A DNA stretch of 64,000 nucleotides from an uncultured Eubacteriales bacterium (GTDB lineage Bacteria > Bacillota > Clostridia > Oscillospirales > CAG-382), in assembly GCA_934502885.1 (NCBI GenBank), contig CAKSUT010000001.1:62001-126000 (forward strand). Reading direction: 5' to 3'. Shown one piece after another: positions 52,201-61,328 of this stretch (its first letter is position 1; every line of letters starts with the position of its first letter). The notes under the pieces are model-generated. The model was given only the letters and a program-made list of their open reading frames with translations, did no database searches and was not told the DNA's origin. The translations under genes and the position numbers were made by a program.

Positions 52201-52252
52201 AATTCTCCCTCCACAAAATCGAATCAACAAAGCCGGCACATATTCCGTGGGT

Positions 52253-52402
52253 TTACCGTCCGAAAAAGCACAGAAGCCCCACCGCAACAAGCAATACAGC
52301 CTCGACGCAGACCATTACCGACGCCGGCAGGAATATTGCAAACAGTATACTTACTCCGGCGACCGCCATTCCGACGCCGAGTTCCGAACAGCTTTTTCTC
52401 AC
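52253..52402 (-). CDS. Small membrane protein (49 residues), unknown
   Basis: The coding sequence runs from GTG at 52402, behind GGGGAGG, to TAA at 52253. The product has a short basic N-terminus (MRKSCSELG) and two hydrophobic spans (VAVAGVSILFAIFLPASVMV-like and VEAVLLVAVGLLCFF), so it should cross the membrane twice. It lies 52 bases before the SpoVM-like gene and on the same strand as the SipL-like gene, so it is probably a sporulation protein. I recognise no family. Confidence 0.6.
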   Translation of the reverse strand: MRKSCSELGVGMAVAGVSILFAIFLPASVMVCVEAVLLVAVGLLCFFGR

Positions 52403-52430
52403 TGCTGCCGACCTCCCCTTTGATTCCGCT

Positions 52431-52439
52431 TATCGTATG
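52431..52439 (-). promoter_or_regulatory. Possible sporulation -10 element
   Basis: CATACGATA on the minus strand matches the sigma-K -10 form CATAnnnTA, 28 bases before the small membrane gene. A good -35 at the expected spacing is not present. Confidence 0.3.
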
Positions 52440-52514
52440 CGCCGTAAGTTTCCGTTACCGCGTATACCATATACTATGCCGCGAGGTTAAATTGTGTTAC
52501 GGAGGTATTTTTCA

Positions 52515-54953
52515 TCAGATTATAAGTTCCGGCGTTTCTTCAAGCTTTGTGCCGTCGTATATCAACGTTTTTACCTCATATTTTCCGAAACAAAGCTCTG
52601 CGCGGTGTTCACCGAGTGAAAAAGCGGTGTTTCGTGCGTCGGGGGTGTTGTTAAAGAGTCTGAATATGTATCTTTCTCCGCCGAGTTCCTTTTTCATTGC
52701 GGTGAGAACTATGTCGCGGCAATCAATGCCTATTTCAAGCTTCCTGACTTTGCGGTGTGCATCGGGAAACGGGAAAAGGTTTCTCGCAAGCGGCAGCGTC
52801 GCGAATTCGGACGCCTGTCTTTCGGTCTCGCCTATATTGCAGGCACACATCCTGAAACCGAAACGGCGTTCGCCGAGGTCAAATCTGTTGACATAGCGAG
52901 AATCCTTAAGAAGAGGTCTTTCACCTATAGGATGTGCGCAGTATACGGCGGTTCTGAGAAGAGAAAGGTACAGCGTTCCCTTTTCAAACGACGAACCGTG
53001 AGTCCCGGCATTGAAAAAGGCAAGCCACTCGGACTCCGGCATACTGCCGTCCTTCACTGCGGAAAATCTCTGTGCGGCGCACTCTCTGCCGTCATTGTAA
53101 AGAGGTTCGGTGCAGTATGCCCCCTGACCGTAATACTCGCCGCTTTCGGCGTTTGTGAAAACCGCAAGCTTTAACATCCTGTTCGGTGCAGACATAAAGG
53201 TATCTGCCGTTACGTCGATGTACGGTTCTGTTTTGTATATGTCGTACTGCAAACGAACGAAATTGTTTTCCGCTTCAAAAAACGCTTCGACACTTGTCAA
53301 AATATCGCCGTCCTCGATTATCTGCACCTTATCAACTTTGCCGAACGGAGTTTCACCTCCTACACAGCTAAACGGACGTCCGTTTTCTCCCATGCGTTTC
53401 AGCTGCTCCGCACTCATCCCCCACGGGTCGGCGTTGTCGTCGTACAGATACGGTCGGAACGAATCGGGTTTTATGTACTCTCTGCCTCCGGAAACAAACG
53501 AGGTGAGAAGTCCGGTTTCACAGCTTATCGTAACCTTTGTATTCTTTCCGAAACGGACAATATCCTCGGTCGGAACGATACAGGTTTCCTTTTCGACAAT
53601 CGGTACATAGTCAATATATGCGGAAAAACGGTTCAGCGCCATTGGTTTGAGCTTTGCGTGGAATACAATCTTTTTGCGCCAGTCGAGGTTGAGGTTGCTC
53701 TCTTCCTTGACAAGCTGATATTCGACGCTGTTGCCGCAGGTGTCGTACAATCGTATACTTGACTCAATGGTTTCAGACCTGTTCTGTGCGGCAAGCATGA
53801 ATTCACATACAACCTCCGTCTCCCACTCATACGGGTACGGATTGAAAACAAACAGCGGATACTCACCGTCGGCGGCAGACTCTTCGGCAGATGCCATTGC
53901 AAAAAGTGCCTTTGTTTTCTCTTTTTCAAGTATTTCGAGACCGTGACAAATGATGTTTATTCCGTTACTCTCTCCGGTCTTTATACTGCTTCCGGGAAGA
54001 ATGTCGTGGAATTCGCTTATCATGAGAGCCTTCGCCGCCTCGGCAAGCGCTTTATCGGGATATTTACAAAGTCCTCGAAGCTCCGCTGCGGTACACATTT
54101 TCTCGGTGAGGTAAAGTTCGTCTTCAAGCTTTGCGTGGAATCTTTTTATTTCCGACACCGACGTATAGCATCCCGGCATAACGGTACGGAACGATTTATT
54201 GTGAACGATAGTCGGAAAAGCTTCCCCAAAGAATTTTTCTGGAGTTGAATGTATTATTTCAAAATCGACCTCCTCCGCAAGCTTCTTTATATCCGCAAGA
54301 TCCTTTCTCGACGGACCGCCGCCGTGGTTGCCGACGCCCCAGAGAACGCAGTCGACGTCGTCGATGCCCCTCTCGGCCATGCGGCGTCTTATCTTATCCG
54401 CAGTTTCTCCCATCAAGCTGCCGTAGCCGTCAGGCGAAACGAAAACTTTTATCTGCGAGCCGTCGGGACTCTCCCACAGCATTGTTTTTGCCGGGTAAGG
54501 GTCGCTACCGGAACGGCATATTATGTACCCCGTCTGACCGCATTTTTTAAGAATCTGCGGAAGTCCGACAGAATGTCCGAAGCTGTCAAAATTCACGGCA
54601 ACAGTCGGTGTGACGCCGAAATTCTCTTTAAAGAAATCAAATCCCATGCGAATCTGCCGCACGATGCTCTCGCCTTGCGGAATGTTGGCGTCGGGTTGTA
54701 AGTACCAGCCGCCCATTATGTTCCATTTGCCGCACTTTACAAGTTCTTTGATTTTGCCGAAAAGCTCGGGTGCGTTTTCCTTTATACATTCGTAAAGAAT
54801 CGCCTCGTTGTGGCAGAAGATATAATCAAATTCTTCCGACAGTTTGACGGCGGAGTAAAACGTCGAAAGCGCTCCGGCAAGACCCTCGGTCAGATCCCAC
54901 TGCCAGATCGGGTCGATGTGCGCTTCGCAGATAAGGTGCAATCTTTTTGTCAT
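52515..54953 (-). CDS. GH38 alpha-mannosidase-type glycoside hydrolase
   Basis: An 812-residue cytoplasmic enzyme. The zinc-binding start ICEAHIDPIWQWD (His 12, Asp 14), the nucleophile segment NFDSFGHS (Asp 123), the LWGVGNHGGG block and EFHDILPGSS are GH38 hallmarks. The C-terminal half is the usual beta domain. It probably removes alpha-mannosyl residues from imported oligosaccharides. The ATG at 54953 follows GGAGG; the long in-frame extension upstream overlaps the regulatory region and the divergent gene and is rejected. It is divergent from an AraC-type regulator, which likely controls it. Confidence 0.88.
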   Translation of the reverse strand: MTKRLHLICEAHIDPIWQWDLTEGLAGALSTFYSAVKLSEEFDYIFCHNEAILYECIKENAPELFGKIKELVKCGKWNIMGGWYLQPDANIPQGESIVRQIRMGFDFFKENFGVTPTVAVNFDSFGHSVGLPQILKKCGQTGYIICRSGSDPYPAKTMLWESPDGSQIKVFVSPDGYGSLMGETADKIRRRMAERGIDDVDCVLWGVGNHGGGPSRKDLADIKKLAEEVDFEIIHSTPEKFFGEAFPTIVHNKSFRTVMPGCYTSVSEIKRFHAKLEDELYLTEKMCTAAELRGLCKYPDKALAEAAKALMISEFHDILPGSSIKTGESNGINIICHGLEILEKEKTKALFAMASAEESAADGEYPLFVFNPYPYEWETEVVCEFMLAAQNRSETIESSIRLYDTCGNSVEYQLVKEESNLNLDWRKKIVFHAKLKPMALNRFSAYIDYVPIVEKETCIVPTEDIVRFGKNTKVTISCETGLLTSFVSGGREYIKPDSFRPYLYDDNADPWGMSAEQLKRMGENGRPFSCVGGETPFGKVDKVQIIEDGDILTSVEAFFEAENNFVRLQYDIYKTEPYIDVTADTFMSAPNRMLKLAVFTNAESGEYYGQGAYCTEPLYNDGRECAAQRFSAVKDGSMPESEWLAFFNAGTHGSSFEKGTLYLSLLRTAVYCAHPIGERPLLKDSRYVNRFDLGERRFGFRMCACNIGETERQASEFATLPLARNLFPFPDAHRKVRKLEIGIDCRDIVLTAMKKELGGERYIFRLFNNTPDARNTAFSLGEHRAELCFGKYEVKTLIYDGTKLEETPELII

Positions 54954-54993
54954 TAATATAAACCTCCGATAATCAGATAATTGTTTAATATAA

Positions 54994-55026
54994 ATTATAG
55001 CATTGTTAACGGTGCAATGATATAAT
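54994..55026. promoter_or_regulatory. Divergent promoter region with a central inverted repeat
   Basis: Two perfect TATAAT -10 boxes face away from each other, at 54994-54999 (minus, for GH38) and 55021-55026 (plus, for araC). Neither has a good -35. Between them CATTG (55001-55005) and CAATG (55015-55019) form an inverted repeat, suggesting a shared operator. Confidence 0.55.
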
Positions 55027-55073
55027 AAAGCCGTCGAAAAGTTTAAAATTTTTGTCATTTGCGAGGTGAGCGC

Positions 55074-55961
55074 ATGAGTGCTGACTACTTTGTCGAAAAT
55101 GAAATGTCCGAGGAAAGCCCGGTTCAGTACCGTAAAGTTGCACTGCACAAGGACAAGGTGTGGACAAAGCCGCACATACATTCGAGAATAGAGCTTCTTT
55201 ACTGCATTGATGGAAAAATGAAGGTAGTCTCGGGCGACAGCGAAACGATAATTTCCAAGGGAGATTTCATAATAATCGAATCTTACATGGTTCACTCAAT
55301 ATATGCCTTAACCGATGGAGAAAACATCAACGCCGTGATTAAATTTTTTCCGGAGCTTCTTATTCCGCCAACCGCTTCGGCTTCGGAATTTTCGTACTTT
55401 CTCCCTTTTGTGCTGAGGGACGAAAAAGTAAAGAAGCACTTCACCTCAAAGGAACTTGAGGGAAGCGTAATTCCCGAGGCGGTCGCCGAAATTGCAAATG
55501 AGTGTCTCGAACGCCGCTTCGGCTATGAGATTGCGGTGCGTCTCAACATAAACCGCATCTTTTTGTGGGTGCTTCGGGAGTGGGAAAAGGAAGGATTGTG
55601 GATTGACAGCAAGGAAAAGAAGCTGACGACTGTCATTTCGCCGGCACTCGGCTTTGTGCATGAAAACTGCACAAGCGACATAAAGCTTGCCGATGCGGCG
55701 AAGATCTGCCACGTAAGCGAGAGCTATTTTTCGAGGAGCTTCAAAAAGCTGACCGGAAGAAGTTTTTCGGAATACATAAACTTCGTCCGACTCGCAAACG
55801 CAAAAAAGCTTCTCATATCCTCGGCTTTGTCCGTAACGGAGGTGGGATTTGCAAGCGGCTTTTCTTCAACAAGCTATTTCATAACAAAGTTCCGAAGGTT
55901 TTACGGTGAAACGCCTTACAGCTACAGAAATAAGCTTCAGGGTTTCGGGGACGAGACCTAG
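55074..55961 (+). CDS. AraC-family regulator, probable GH38 regulator
   Basis: A 295-residue protein with an N-terminal cupin sensing domain (WTKPHIHSRIELLYCIDGKM, ISKGDFIIIESYMVHSIY) and a C-terminal AraC double helix-turn-helix (IKLADAAKICHVSESYFSRS; VTEVGFASGFSSTSYFITKF; ETPYSYR). The ATG at 55074 follows GCGAGGTGAG. It is divergent from the GH38 gene, with promoters flanking an inverted repeat, so it most likely activates that gene when a sugar ligand is present. The ligand is unknown, though mannosides are the obvious candidates. Confidence 0.88.
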   Translation: MSADYFVENEMSEESPVQYRKVALHKDKVWTKPHIHSRIELLYCIDGKMKVVSGDSETIISKGDFIIIESYMVHSIYALTDGENINAVIKFFPELLIPPTASASEFSYFLPFVLRDEKVKKHFTSKELEGSVIPEAVAEIANECLERRFGYEIAVRLNINRIFLWVLREWEKEGLWIDSKEKKLTTVISPALGFVHENCTSDIKLADAAKICHVSESYFSRSFKKLTGRSFSEYINFVRLANAKKLLISSALSVTEVGFASGFSSTSYFITKFRRFYGETPYSYRNKLQGFGDET

Positions 55962-55977
55962 CTCGTTCTCCGGGAAC

Positions 55978-56024
55978 AAAAAAATGAGGGACTCAATCTT
56001 TTCGGTGAGTCCCTGTCATTTTTA
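55978..56024. terminator. Bidirectional terminator
   Basis: AGGGACTCA pairs with TGAGTCCCT, flanked by A-rich and T-rich runs. The plus-strand tail is ATTTTTAT and the minus-strand tail has seven T, so it serves araC and the cyclophilin gene. Confidence 0.85.
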
Positions 56025-56048
56025 TACGCATATGCAATCGCTTTCCGA

Positions 56049-56528
56049 TTACTCCTCAATAATTACGACTTTTGCCATCTTCTGCTCGTTTTTAGGACGG
56101 TCGGAACGGTCGGTGTCGCAGGAAGCTATTTCGTCGAGAGTATCGAAGCCGTCGATGAGCTTGCCGAATGCGGCGTACTGACCGTCAAGGTGCGGTGCGT
56201 CCTCGTGCATGATGAAGAACTGAGAGCCGGCGGAATCGGGCATCATGGAACGTGCCATGGAGAGAACGCCTCTGGTATGCTTGAGGTTATTCTTCACGCC
56301 GTTTGACGAAAACTCACCCTTAATCTGATATCCCGGACCGCCCATGCCCGTACCTGTGGGGTCTCCGCCCTGAATCATGAAGCCCTCGATTACACGGTGG
56401 AAAATGAGTCCGTCGTAAAAGCCCTCCTTTACAAGCTTTGCGAAGTTTTCGACCGTTATGGGTGCGGTCTCGGGGTAAAGCTCGGCAGTCATTGTCTTGC
56501 CGTTTTCCATTTGAAATCTTACTTTCAT
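56049..56528 (-). CDS. Cyclophilin-type peptidyl-prolyl isomerase
   Basis: A 159-residue single-domain cyclophilin that speeds proline isomerisation during protein folding. LIFHRVIEGFMIQGGDPTGTG, the HTRGVLSMARS segment and SQFFIMHEDAPHLDGQYAAFG contain the catalytic Arg and binding-pocket residues. There is no signal peptide, so it is cytoplasmic. GAAAGGAAAACAG lies upstream of the ATG. It converges on the araC gene across a shared terminator. Length is normal for the bacterial family. Confidence 0.93.
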   Translation of the reverse strand: MKVRFQMENGKTMTAELYPETAPITVENFAKLVKEGFYDGLIFHRVIEGFMIQGGDPTGTGMGGPGYQIKGEFSSNGVKNNLKHTRGVLSMARSMMPDSAGSQFFIMHEDAPHLDGQYAAFGKLIDGFDTLDEIASCDTDRSDRPKNEQKMAKVVIIEE

Positions 56529-56591
56529 CTTCTGTTTTCCTTTCGGTAAATGTATTTATCATGTGCATTTGCGGTATCACCGAAAACGCAC

Positions 56592-58082
56592 TTATACGTA
56601 AGCTACAGTGTTTTCGCCCTCGAACCAACCGGCTTTTTCCCTGTCGCCGCCGCTCGGCATGAGCTTTCTCAGATTCTGCATGCCGATGCACTTATAAACC
56701 TCCCATGTGCGCAGATCTGCATATCCTTCGTTTTCCGACCACATCTCGCAGGCGGCGTATATGAGATTTCGCGTATCGCGGTTGACGGTATTCCACGTCG
56801 TTGCGACAACACCCAAAAGTCCGTGTTTTTTCGCAAGTGTACAGCGACCTTTTATGTTGTCCGCCGCACTCACGTTTTCGTATCCCTCCCACGGTGAGAG
56901 AATGAGCGTGTCTGCACGGCGGTGTTCGGCAAAGTACTTCACGGTGTCGTCCTTATCCGCACCGACGTTATACTGCCAGTCGGCAACGATTATTCCGGGA
57001 TTCAGCCTTTCAAGATTGCTCACAGTGTCCGTACAGCGGAAGCAAATGTTTGAACAGTATGGGAACGGAAATGCGTTCTTGTCGAGGAACATATCGCCCC
57101 ACATTATCATTTTTCTGCCATGGCTCTCTATATCTGCTGCCGTTTCGTTGAGAAAATCAGTAAATTCACGGTTTTGTTTTTCGTCAAGACCTTTGTCGAG
57201 TCCGTCGCAGATATACGCTTCGTCACAGCCTACGTGGAAATACTCGCCCTTGCCGAAGAGTCCGCAAAGCTCGGATCGCACCGAACGCAGAAGCTCTTTC
57301 ACCTCGGGCTTTGACACCTTCCACGTCCAGCCGCCCGGTTCAAAGTATTCCTCGTATTCGGGAGCGTTGTCGAGAAGCACGTTTTTTCCAGCCTTAAAGC
57401 GCGACTGAGAAGCGTGACCGAGGTGGTTGAACATCGGTATAAACTCAATTCCCAATGCTCTGCCATCCTCAATGACGGAACGCAGTTCTGCGGCAGTATA
57501 TCCGTCGCTCCAGCCGAGTTCTTTCATAAATGAGTATCTGTACATTCCCCAGAACTCGAGAATGACATGGGAATATTTGAGAAGTCCGCAGAGCCTTACC
57601 GCTTTTCTGAGAAAGAGAAGCGAAGTTTCGGGGAACACGCAAAGGTGTATTCCGCGCAGTTTGAGAACGGGTCTGTCGGATATCTCGCAGCACGGCACGG
57701 AAAAGCTCCCGTTTGCATTGCTGTACGGCGAAATAATCTGCAAAAGCGTCGAGAAAGCGTGAATAAGACCGTTTTCGCAGGAATATGCGATATTCACGGC
57801 GTTTTCGGTACAGCGAATAACATATTCATATTCCGTACTTTCATCCTCGGGAAAGCAGTCCCTACTTTTTGCAATTGCCGCGCGGCACGGAATACCGTTT
57901 TTTTCGACCACCTCAAGATGTGCTTTCCCGGCAGTAAAATTACTCCAAAGCTCGGAACATTTATTCCTGAAGTCTGCGTTCTTCACGCCGCTGTCTATGA
58001 TAAGAAAGAGCGTATCATTTTCGGAAAAAGTGAATGCTCCCTCTTTCTTTTCGCACTTCGACGGTGCGGGAAAAATATTCAT
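56592..58082 (-). CDS. GH20-type beta-hexosaminidase-like hydrolase
   Basis: A 496-residue protein without a signal peptide. An N-terminal alpha/beta domain like that preceding GH20 barrels (YEYVIRCTENAVNIAYSCENG region) leads to the barrel, which starts near LKLRGIHLCVF. FIPMFNHLGHASQSR and the catalytic pair Asp 287-Glu 288 in YFHVGCDEAY match the GH20 active site, where Asp and Glu assist the acetamido group of the substrate. Hexosaminide cleavage is likely. The ATG at 58082 is used; a GTG at 58094 is equally possible because neither has a strong ribosome-binding site. A perfect-consensus promoter precedes it. Confidence 0.8.
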   Translation of the reverse strand: MNIFPAPSKCEKKEGAFTFSENDTLFLIIDSGVKNADFRNKCSELWSNFTAGKAHLEVVEKNGIPCRAAIAKSRDCFPEDESTEYEYVIRCTENAVNIAYSCENGLIHAFSTLLQIISPYSNANGSFSVPCCEISDRPVLKLRGIHLCVFPETSLLFLRKAVRLCGLLKYSHVILEFWGMYRYSFMKELGWSDGYTAAELRSVIEDGRALGIEFIPMFNHLGHASQSRFKAGKNVLLDNAPEYEEYFEPGGWTWKVSKPEVKELLRSVRSELCGLFGKGEYFHVGCDEAYICDGLDKGLDEKQNREFTDFLNETAADIESHGRKMIMWGDMFLDKNAFPFPYCSNICFRCTDTVSNLERLNPGIIVADWQYNVGADKDDTVKYFAEHRRADTLILSPWEGYENVSAADNIKGRCTLAKKHGLLGVVATTWNTVNRDTRNLIYAACEMWSENEGYADLRTWEVYKCIGMQNLRKLMPSGGDREKAGWFEGENTVAYV

Positions 58083-58150
58083 TTTGTTCACCACGCATCA
58101 AATTATTTCTGTATCGTCGGCATTTCACAGTACAAACATACTTGCAGTTA

Positions 58151-58179
58151 ATTATACACCGAAAACACAAATTTGTCAA
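58151..58179 (-). promoter_or_regulatory. Perfect-consensus sigma-A promoter of the GH20 gene
   Basis: TTGACA (58174-58179), 17 bases and TATAAT (58151-58156) on the minus strand. A small inverted repeat AGTA-N6-TACT (58129-58142) lies at the expected transcription start and could be an operator. Confidence 0.85.
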
Positions 58180-58204
58180 GTCTCGCCGCTCTCGTTTTCG
58201 CCGG

Positions 58205-58531
58205 TCAAACTTTTCCCTGTTCCTCTACATTGAGGACAAAATACGTTGCGCCGCCAACCTTTACCTCATCGGGAAGCCCGTCGTGGGAAAGTCCGCGTCC
58301 GTATGCGGCATGAGTCGGATTTACGGCGGTTCTCGTAGAGCTGTGCTTTTTGAGTATTTCCTTGATGTTTTCGACCTTGTCGTCGTCGGTTCCTATGAGA
58401 AGAGTTGTATTTCCTATCATGAGAAAACCTCCGGTCGTCGAGAGCTTTGTCACAAAATAGCCCTCTGCCGTAAGCGCGGAGGCGACGACCGCACTGTCCT
58501 CGTTGTTTACTATCGCAAGTACAAGTTTCAT
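58205..58531 (-). CDS. darA: Cyclic-di-AMP receptor, DarA/PstA (DUF970) family
   Basis: A 108-residue PII-like trimeric protein. MKLVLAIVNNEDSAVVASAL, KLSTTGGFLMIGNTTLLIG and the final RTAVNPTHAAYGRG region match DarA, which binds c-di-AMP in Bacillota and relays it to unknown partners. It is the last gene of an operon with an ABC exporter and DUF1854, 23 bases after the latter. That association is unusual and may indicate that the transporter is controlled by c-di-AMP (inference). Confidence 0.92.
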   Translation of the reverse strand: MKLVLAIVNNEDSAVVASALTAEGYFVTKLSTTGGFLMIGNTTLLIGTDDDKVENIKEILKKHSSTRTAVNPTHAAYGRGLSHDGLPDEVKVGGATYFVLNVEEQGKV

Positions 58532-58554
58532 ATTTATTCTCCTGTTCTGTCAGA

Positions 58555-59043
58555 TTATATTTCGGAATTGAGCAGTTTTATGCTGCGGCGGTCGAGTCTT
58601 CTGTAGTCGGGTATCTCATATCTGTTGTCGTTTGAGTCCCTGACAAGTACTCTTCCGTCGTAAAGCACCTTTATGTCGTTATGACGGTTGCGTATTGTGA
58701 AGGTCTGCTCTCCCCTGTCGGTATCGACCGTCCATTTGAGTATGCCGAATTTTTCGCTCACCTCGGTAAGTGCCGTTATTTTCGGTATGAGGTAATATTC
58801 GTTCAGTGCTTCTTCTATAACCGCTTTCGACTCCGGCATAAGGTTGTCGAGGTTTCTTATAATTGCGTGCTCCTTGCCCTCGCTGTCAAGGAGGGTTATG
58901 TAGCGTCGGAGTCCGCTCACGGGGAAGAGTCTTCTCGGCTCAAGGCTTTCGATTTTCTCGCCGCCGTAAAACTCAACGTCCACAACGCACATATCACGCT
59001 TTGTGAATTTGGCTTCGTCGCCGTCAATATATCGTCTTGCCAT
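58555..59043 (-). CDS. DUF1854 protein
   Basis: A 162-residue soluble protein with the DUF1854 blocks FYGGEKIESLEPRRLFPVSG, then YITLLDSEGKEHAIIRNLDNL and the late IRNRHNDIKVLYDGRVLVRD. DUF1854 genes commonly lie beside ABC transporters of this type. Its function is not established as far as I know. The start codon overlaps the stop of the ABC transporter gene by one base (TAATG), so production is coupled and a complex with the transporter is likely. Confidence 0.85.
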   Translation of the reverse strand: MARRYIDGDEAKFTKRDMCVVDVEFYGGEKIESLEPRRLFPVSGLRRYITLLDSEGKEHAIIRNLDNLMPESKAVIEEALNEYYLIPKITALTEVSEKFGILKWTVDTDRGEQTFTIRNRHNDIKVLYDGRVLVRDSNDNRYEIPDYRRLDRRSIKLLNSEI

Positions 59044-61328
59044 TATTCAAAATTCTCCTCCTCTTTGCTCTTTCTTATCTTCTCGGACATCGACTGTATT
59101 TCGACGAGCTTATAGTATTTACCCTTGAGTGCCATAAGCTCCTCGTGGCTTCCGTTCTCGATAATGCGTCCCTTATCGACGACTATTATCTTATTCGCCT
59201 TTCGCAGAGTCGAGAGTCTGTGAGCTATCATGAGAGTCGTTCTGCCGCTGATGAGACGTTCTATAGCATCTTGGATCATATTCTCGGTTTCTGAGTCAAC
59301 CGACGCCGTCGCTTCGTCGAATATGAGCATACTCGGGTTTTTGAGAACCGCTCTCGCTATGGAGAGTCGCTGACGCTCACCTCCGGAAAGTCCTATGCCT
59401 CTCTCGCCAAGCATAGAGTCGTAGGCGTCCGGCTGACGTGCGATAAACTCATGTGCATTCGCTATCTCAGCGGCGTGAATTACCTCCTCGACGTGTGCGT
59501 CCGGCTTGCCGTATGCGATATTGTTGAAGATTGTGTCACGGAACATCATCGGCTCCTGCTGAACATAGCCTATTCTGGAGCGGTAATATTCGAGGTCTAT
59601 ATCCTTGATATTGACGCCGTCAACGAGAATTTCGCCCTCGTACTTATCATAGAAGCGCAGGAGAAGGTTTATGAGCGTCGATTTCCCGGAGCCGGTAGTA
59701 CCGACTATACCCACAATGTCTCCCGGTTCAATTCTGAGGTTGATATCCGAAAGAGTCATCTTCGTGCGGTCAAAGGCGAAGTTTACGTTCTTGAACTCTA
59801 TCTTTCCCTTTATCTCGGGACGGTTTCCGCTTCCTCTGTCGTTTTCCTCCTCGGCATCGAGAATATCGAGTATACGTTCCGCCGCGGAGAGCGCCTGCTG
59901 ATAGGCGTCGCTTAAGTTTGCGAAGAAGTTGACGGGACCGTAAAACATCGAGGCATACGAAAGAAACGACACAAGCACGCCGACCGTGAGTCCTCCCTCA
60001 AGGTTTACGACCCATGTGCCGCCGACGAACCATATAAGAAGCGAGCCGCAGTTTACGAAGAATGAAACGATATTCGGGAATGCCGTCGATATTCTTGCCG
60101 ACTGCGTATCGACTCTCAGCCACTCCTTATTGTAGTCGGAGAATTTATCGACAGCTCTGTCCTCTCCGGCGAACGATTTTACAACCTTTATGCACGGCAG
60201 AGAATCAGTGAGTATAGACACAACCGCCGACCATCTGCGCCATATCTTGCGGTAGTATGGGAAGATTTTTCTGTTGAAGTAGCGTGAGCCGAGTACGACT
60301 ATCGGTATCGGTATGAGTGAAAGGAGAGTGAGCTTCCAGTTCATAACAAACATTATAATGATAATGCCTATCATGAGGAAAAACTGCACGACAACCTCTT
60401 GGGTTATACGGAGCATAAACGACTGTATTGTCGAAGAGTCGCCGCTTATGCGGTTTATAACCGAGCCTGTCGAGGTTTTGTCGTAAAAGCTCATGGGAAG
60501 GTGCTGTGCTTTGCGGTAGACGTCGTTTCGCAGCTCCGCAACTATCTTATCGCCGCTGACTCGGAGTCTGTAGCCGCGCACGATACCGATAAGGTGCTGA
60601 AGCAGGTACGCAGACAGAAGGATAAAAACCACGGCTTTGAGCTTTTGCATATTGCTGTTCGGGAGTATGTCATCGACGAGGTTCTTTGTTATGTAAGGCG
60701 GCAGAAGAGCCATTCCCGTCGAGAAAACCGAGAGGAACATACAGAGTATGAGGTTGCCTATCTCGGGCTTCACGTACTTTGAAAGCTTCTTCATTATCTT
60801 GCCTTTTGACTGGCAGTTGATACACTCGGCTCCGGGGTGAAGGAGCGTTCTGCCGCACTTCGGACAGACGTTCATCATTTTTTCGTAGGTTGCGCAGACA
60901 ACGTCGTATTCACGTTCAAGCGGCTCTCCGCGTCCGAGGTTCTCCATAAAAGCCGCCGCCATGTCGCAGAGCGTCGCAACCGAATACGTAAAGCGGAAAA
61001 ACTCAATTTTTTCTCCGCCGACGGTATTCACGACGAGTCTTGCGTTTCCGTACATTCGCTTGACCTTTGCACTTTCGACTTCTGTATACGGTATTATCCG
61101 CACCCTCTTATTCTCTGCCGCCGACGTGTCTATAGAAATTGCCCTTTTGTCGGTAGCCGCAAGGAGCGTTTCTCCGTACTTTGCGCCGAAAGTCAGGTCG
61201 CCGACGATAATAAACAAGAGCTTTTCTTTCTCCGCGCTTTTGCCGTTCGCCGACGAAAGCGTTTCTTCAAGAAGTTTCTTCATACCTTCTGACGGCTCTT
61301 TGTTTGCCGGAACGCCTTTAAAATCCAT
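59043..61328 (-). CDS. ABC exporter with N-terminal PH-like domain and zinc ribbon
   Basis: A 761-residue half-transporter that should act as a homodimer. Residues about 35-130 form a PH-like beta domain (IIPYTEVESAKVKRMYG), and CPKC (155-158) with CINC (169-172) form a zinc ribbon. Then comes a type-I exporter membrane domain (about 190-480) and an ATPase with Walker A GTTGSGKST, signature LSGGERQRLSIARA, Walker B MLIFDEAT and switch His in MIAHRLS. The regulatory N-terminus is uncommon for exporters. The ATG at 61328 lies 8 bases from AAAGGG. It is the first gene of the operon with DUF1854 and DarA. Cargo is unknown. Confidence 0.88.
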   Translation of the reverse strand: MDFKGVPANKEPSEGMKKLLEETLSSANGKSAEKEKLLFIIVGDLTFGAKYGETLLAATDKRAISIDTSAAENKRVRIIPYTEVESAKVKRMYGNARLVVNTVGGEKIEFFRFTYSVATLCDMAAAFMENLGRGEPLEREYDVVCATYEKMMNVCPKCGRTLLHPGAECINCQSKGKIMKKLSKYVKPEIGNLILCMFLSVFSTGMALLPPYITKNLVDDILPNSNMQKLKAVVFILLSAYLLQHLIGIVRGYRLRVSGDKIVAELRNDVYRKAQHLPMSFYDKTSTGSVINRISGDSSTIQSFMLRITQEVVVQFFLMIGIIIIMFVMNWKLTLLSLIPIPIVVLGSRYFNRKIFPYYRKIWRRWSAVVSILTDSLPCIKVVKSFAGEDRAVDKFSDYNKEWLRVDTQSARISTAFPNIVSFFVNCGSLLIWFVGGTWVVNLEGGLTVGVLVSFLSYASMFYGPVNFFANLSDAYQQALSAAERILDILDAEEENDRGSGNRPEIKGKIEFKNVNFAFDRTKMTLSDINLRIEPGDIVGIVGTTGSGKSTLINLLLRFYDKYEGEILVDGVNIKDIDLEYYRSRIGYVQQEPMMFRDTIFNNIAYGKPDAHVEEVIHAAEIANAHEFIARQPDAYDSMLGERGIGLSGGERQRLSIARAVLKNPSMLIFDEATASVDSETENMIQDAIERLISGRTTLMIAHRLSTLRKANKIIVVDKGRIIENGSHEELMALKGKYYKLVEIQSMSEKIRKSKEEENFE

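Noticed and set aside
54954..55295. N-terminal extension of the GH38 gene by about 114 codons
   Set aside because: It covers the divergent promoters and the start of araC, lacks a ribosome-binding site, and GH38 enzymes begin near the ICEAHIDP motif.
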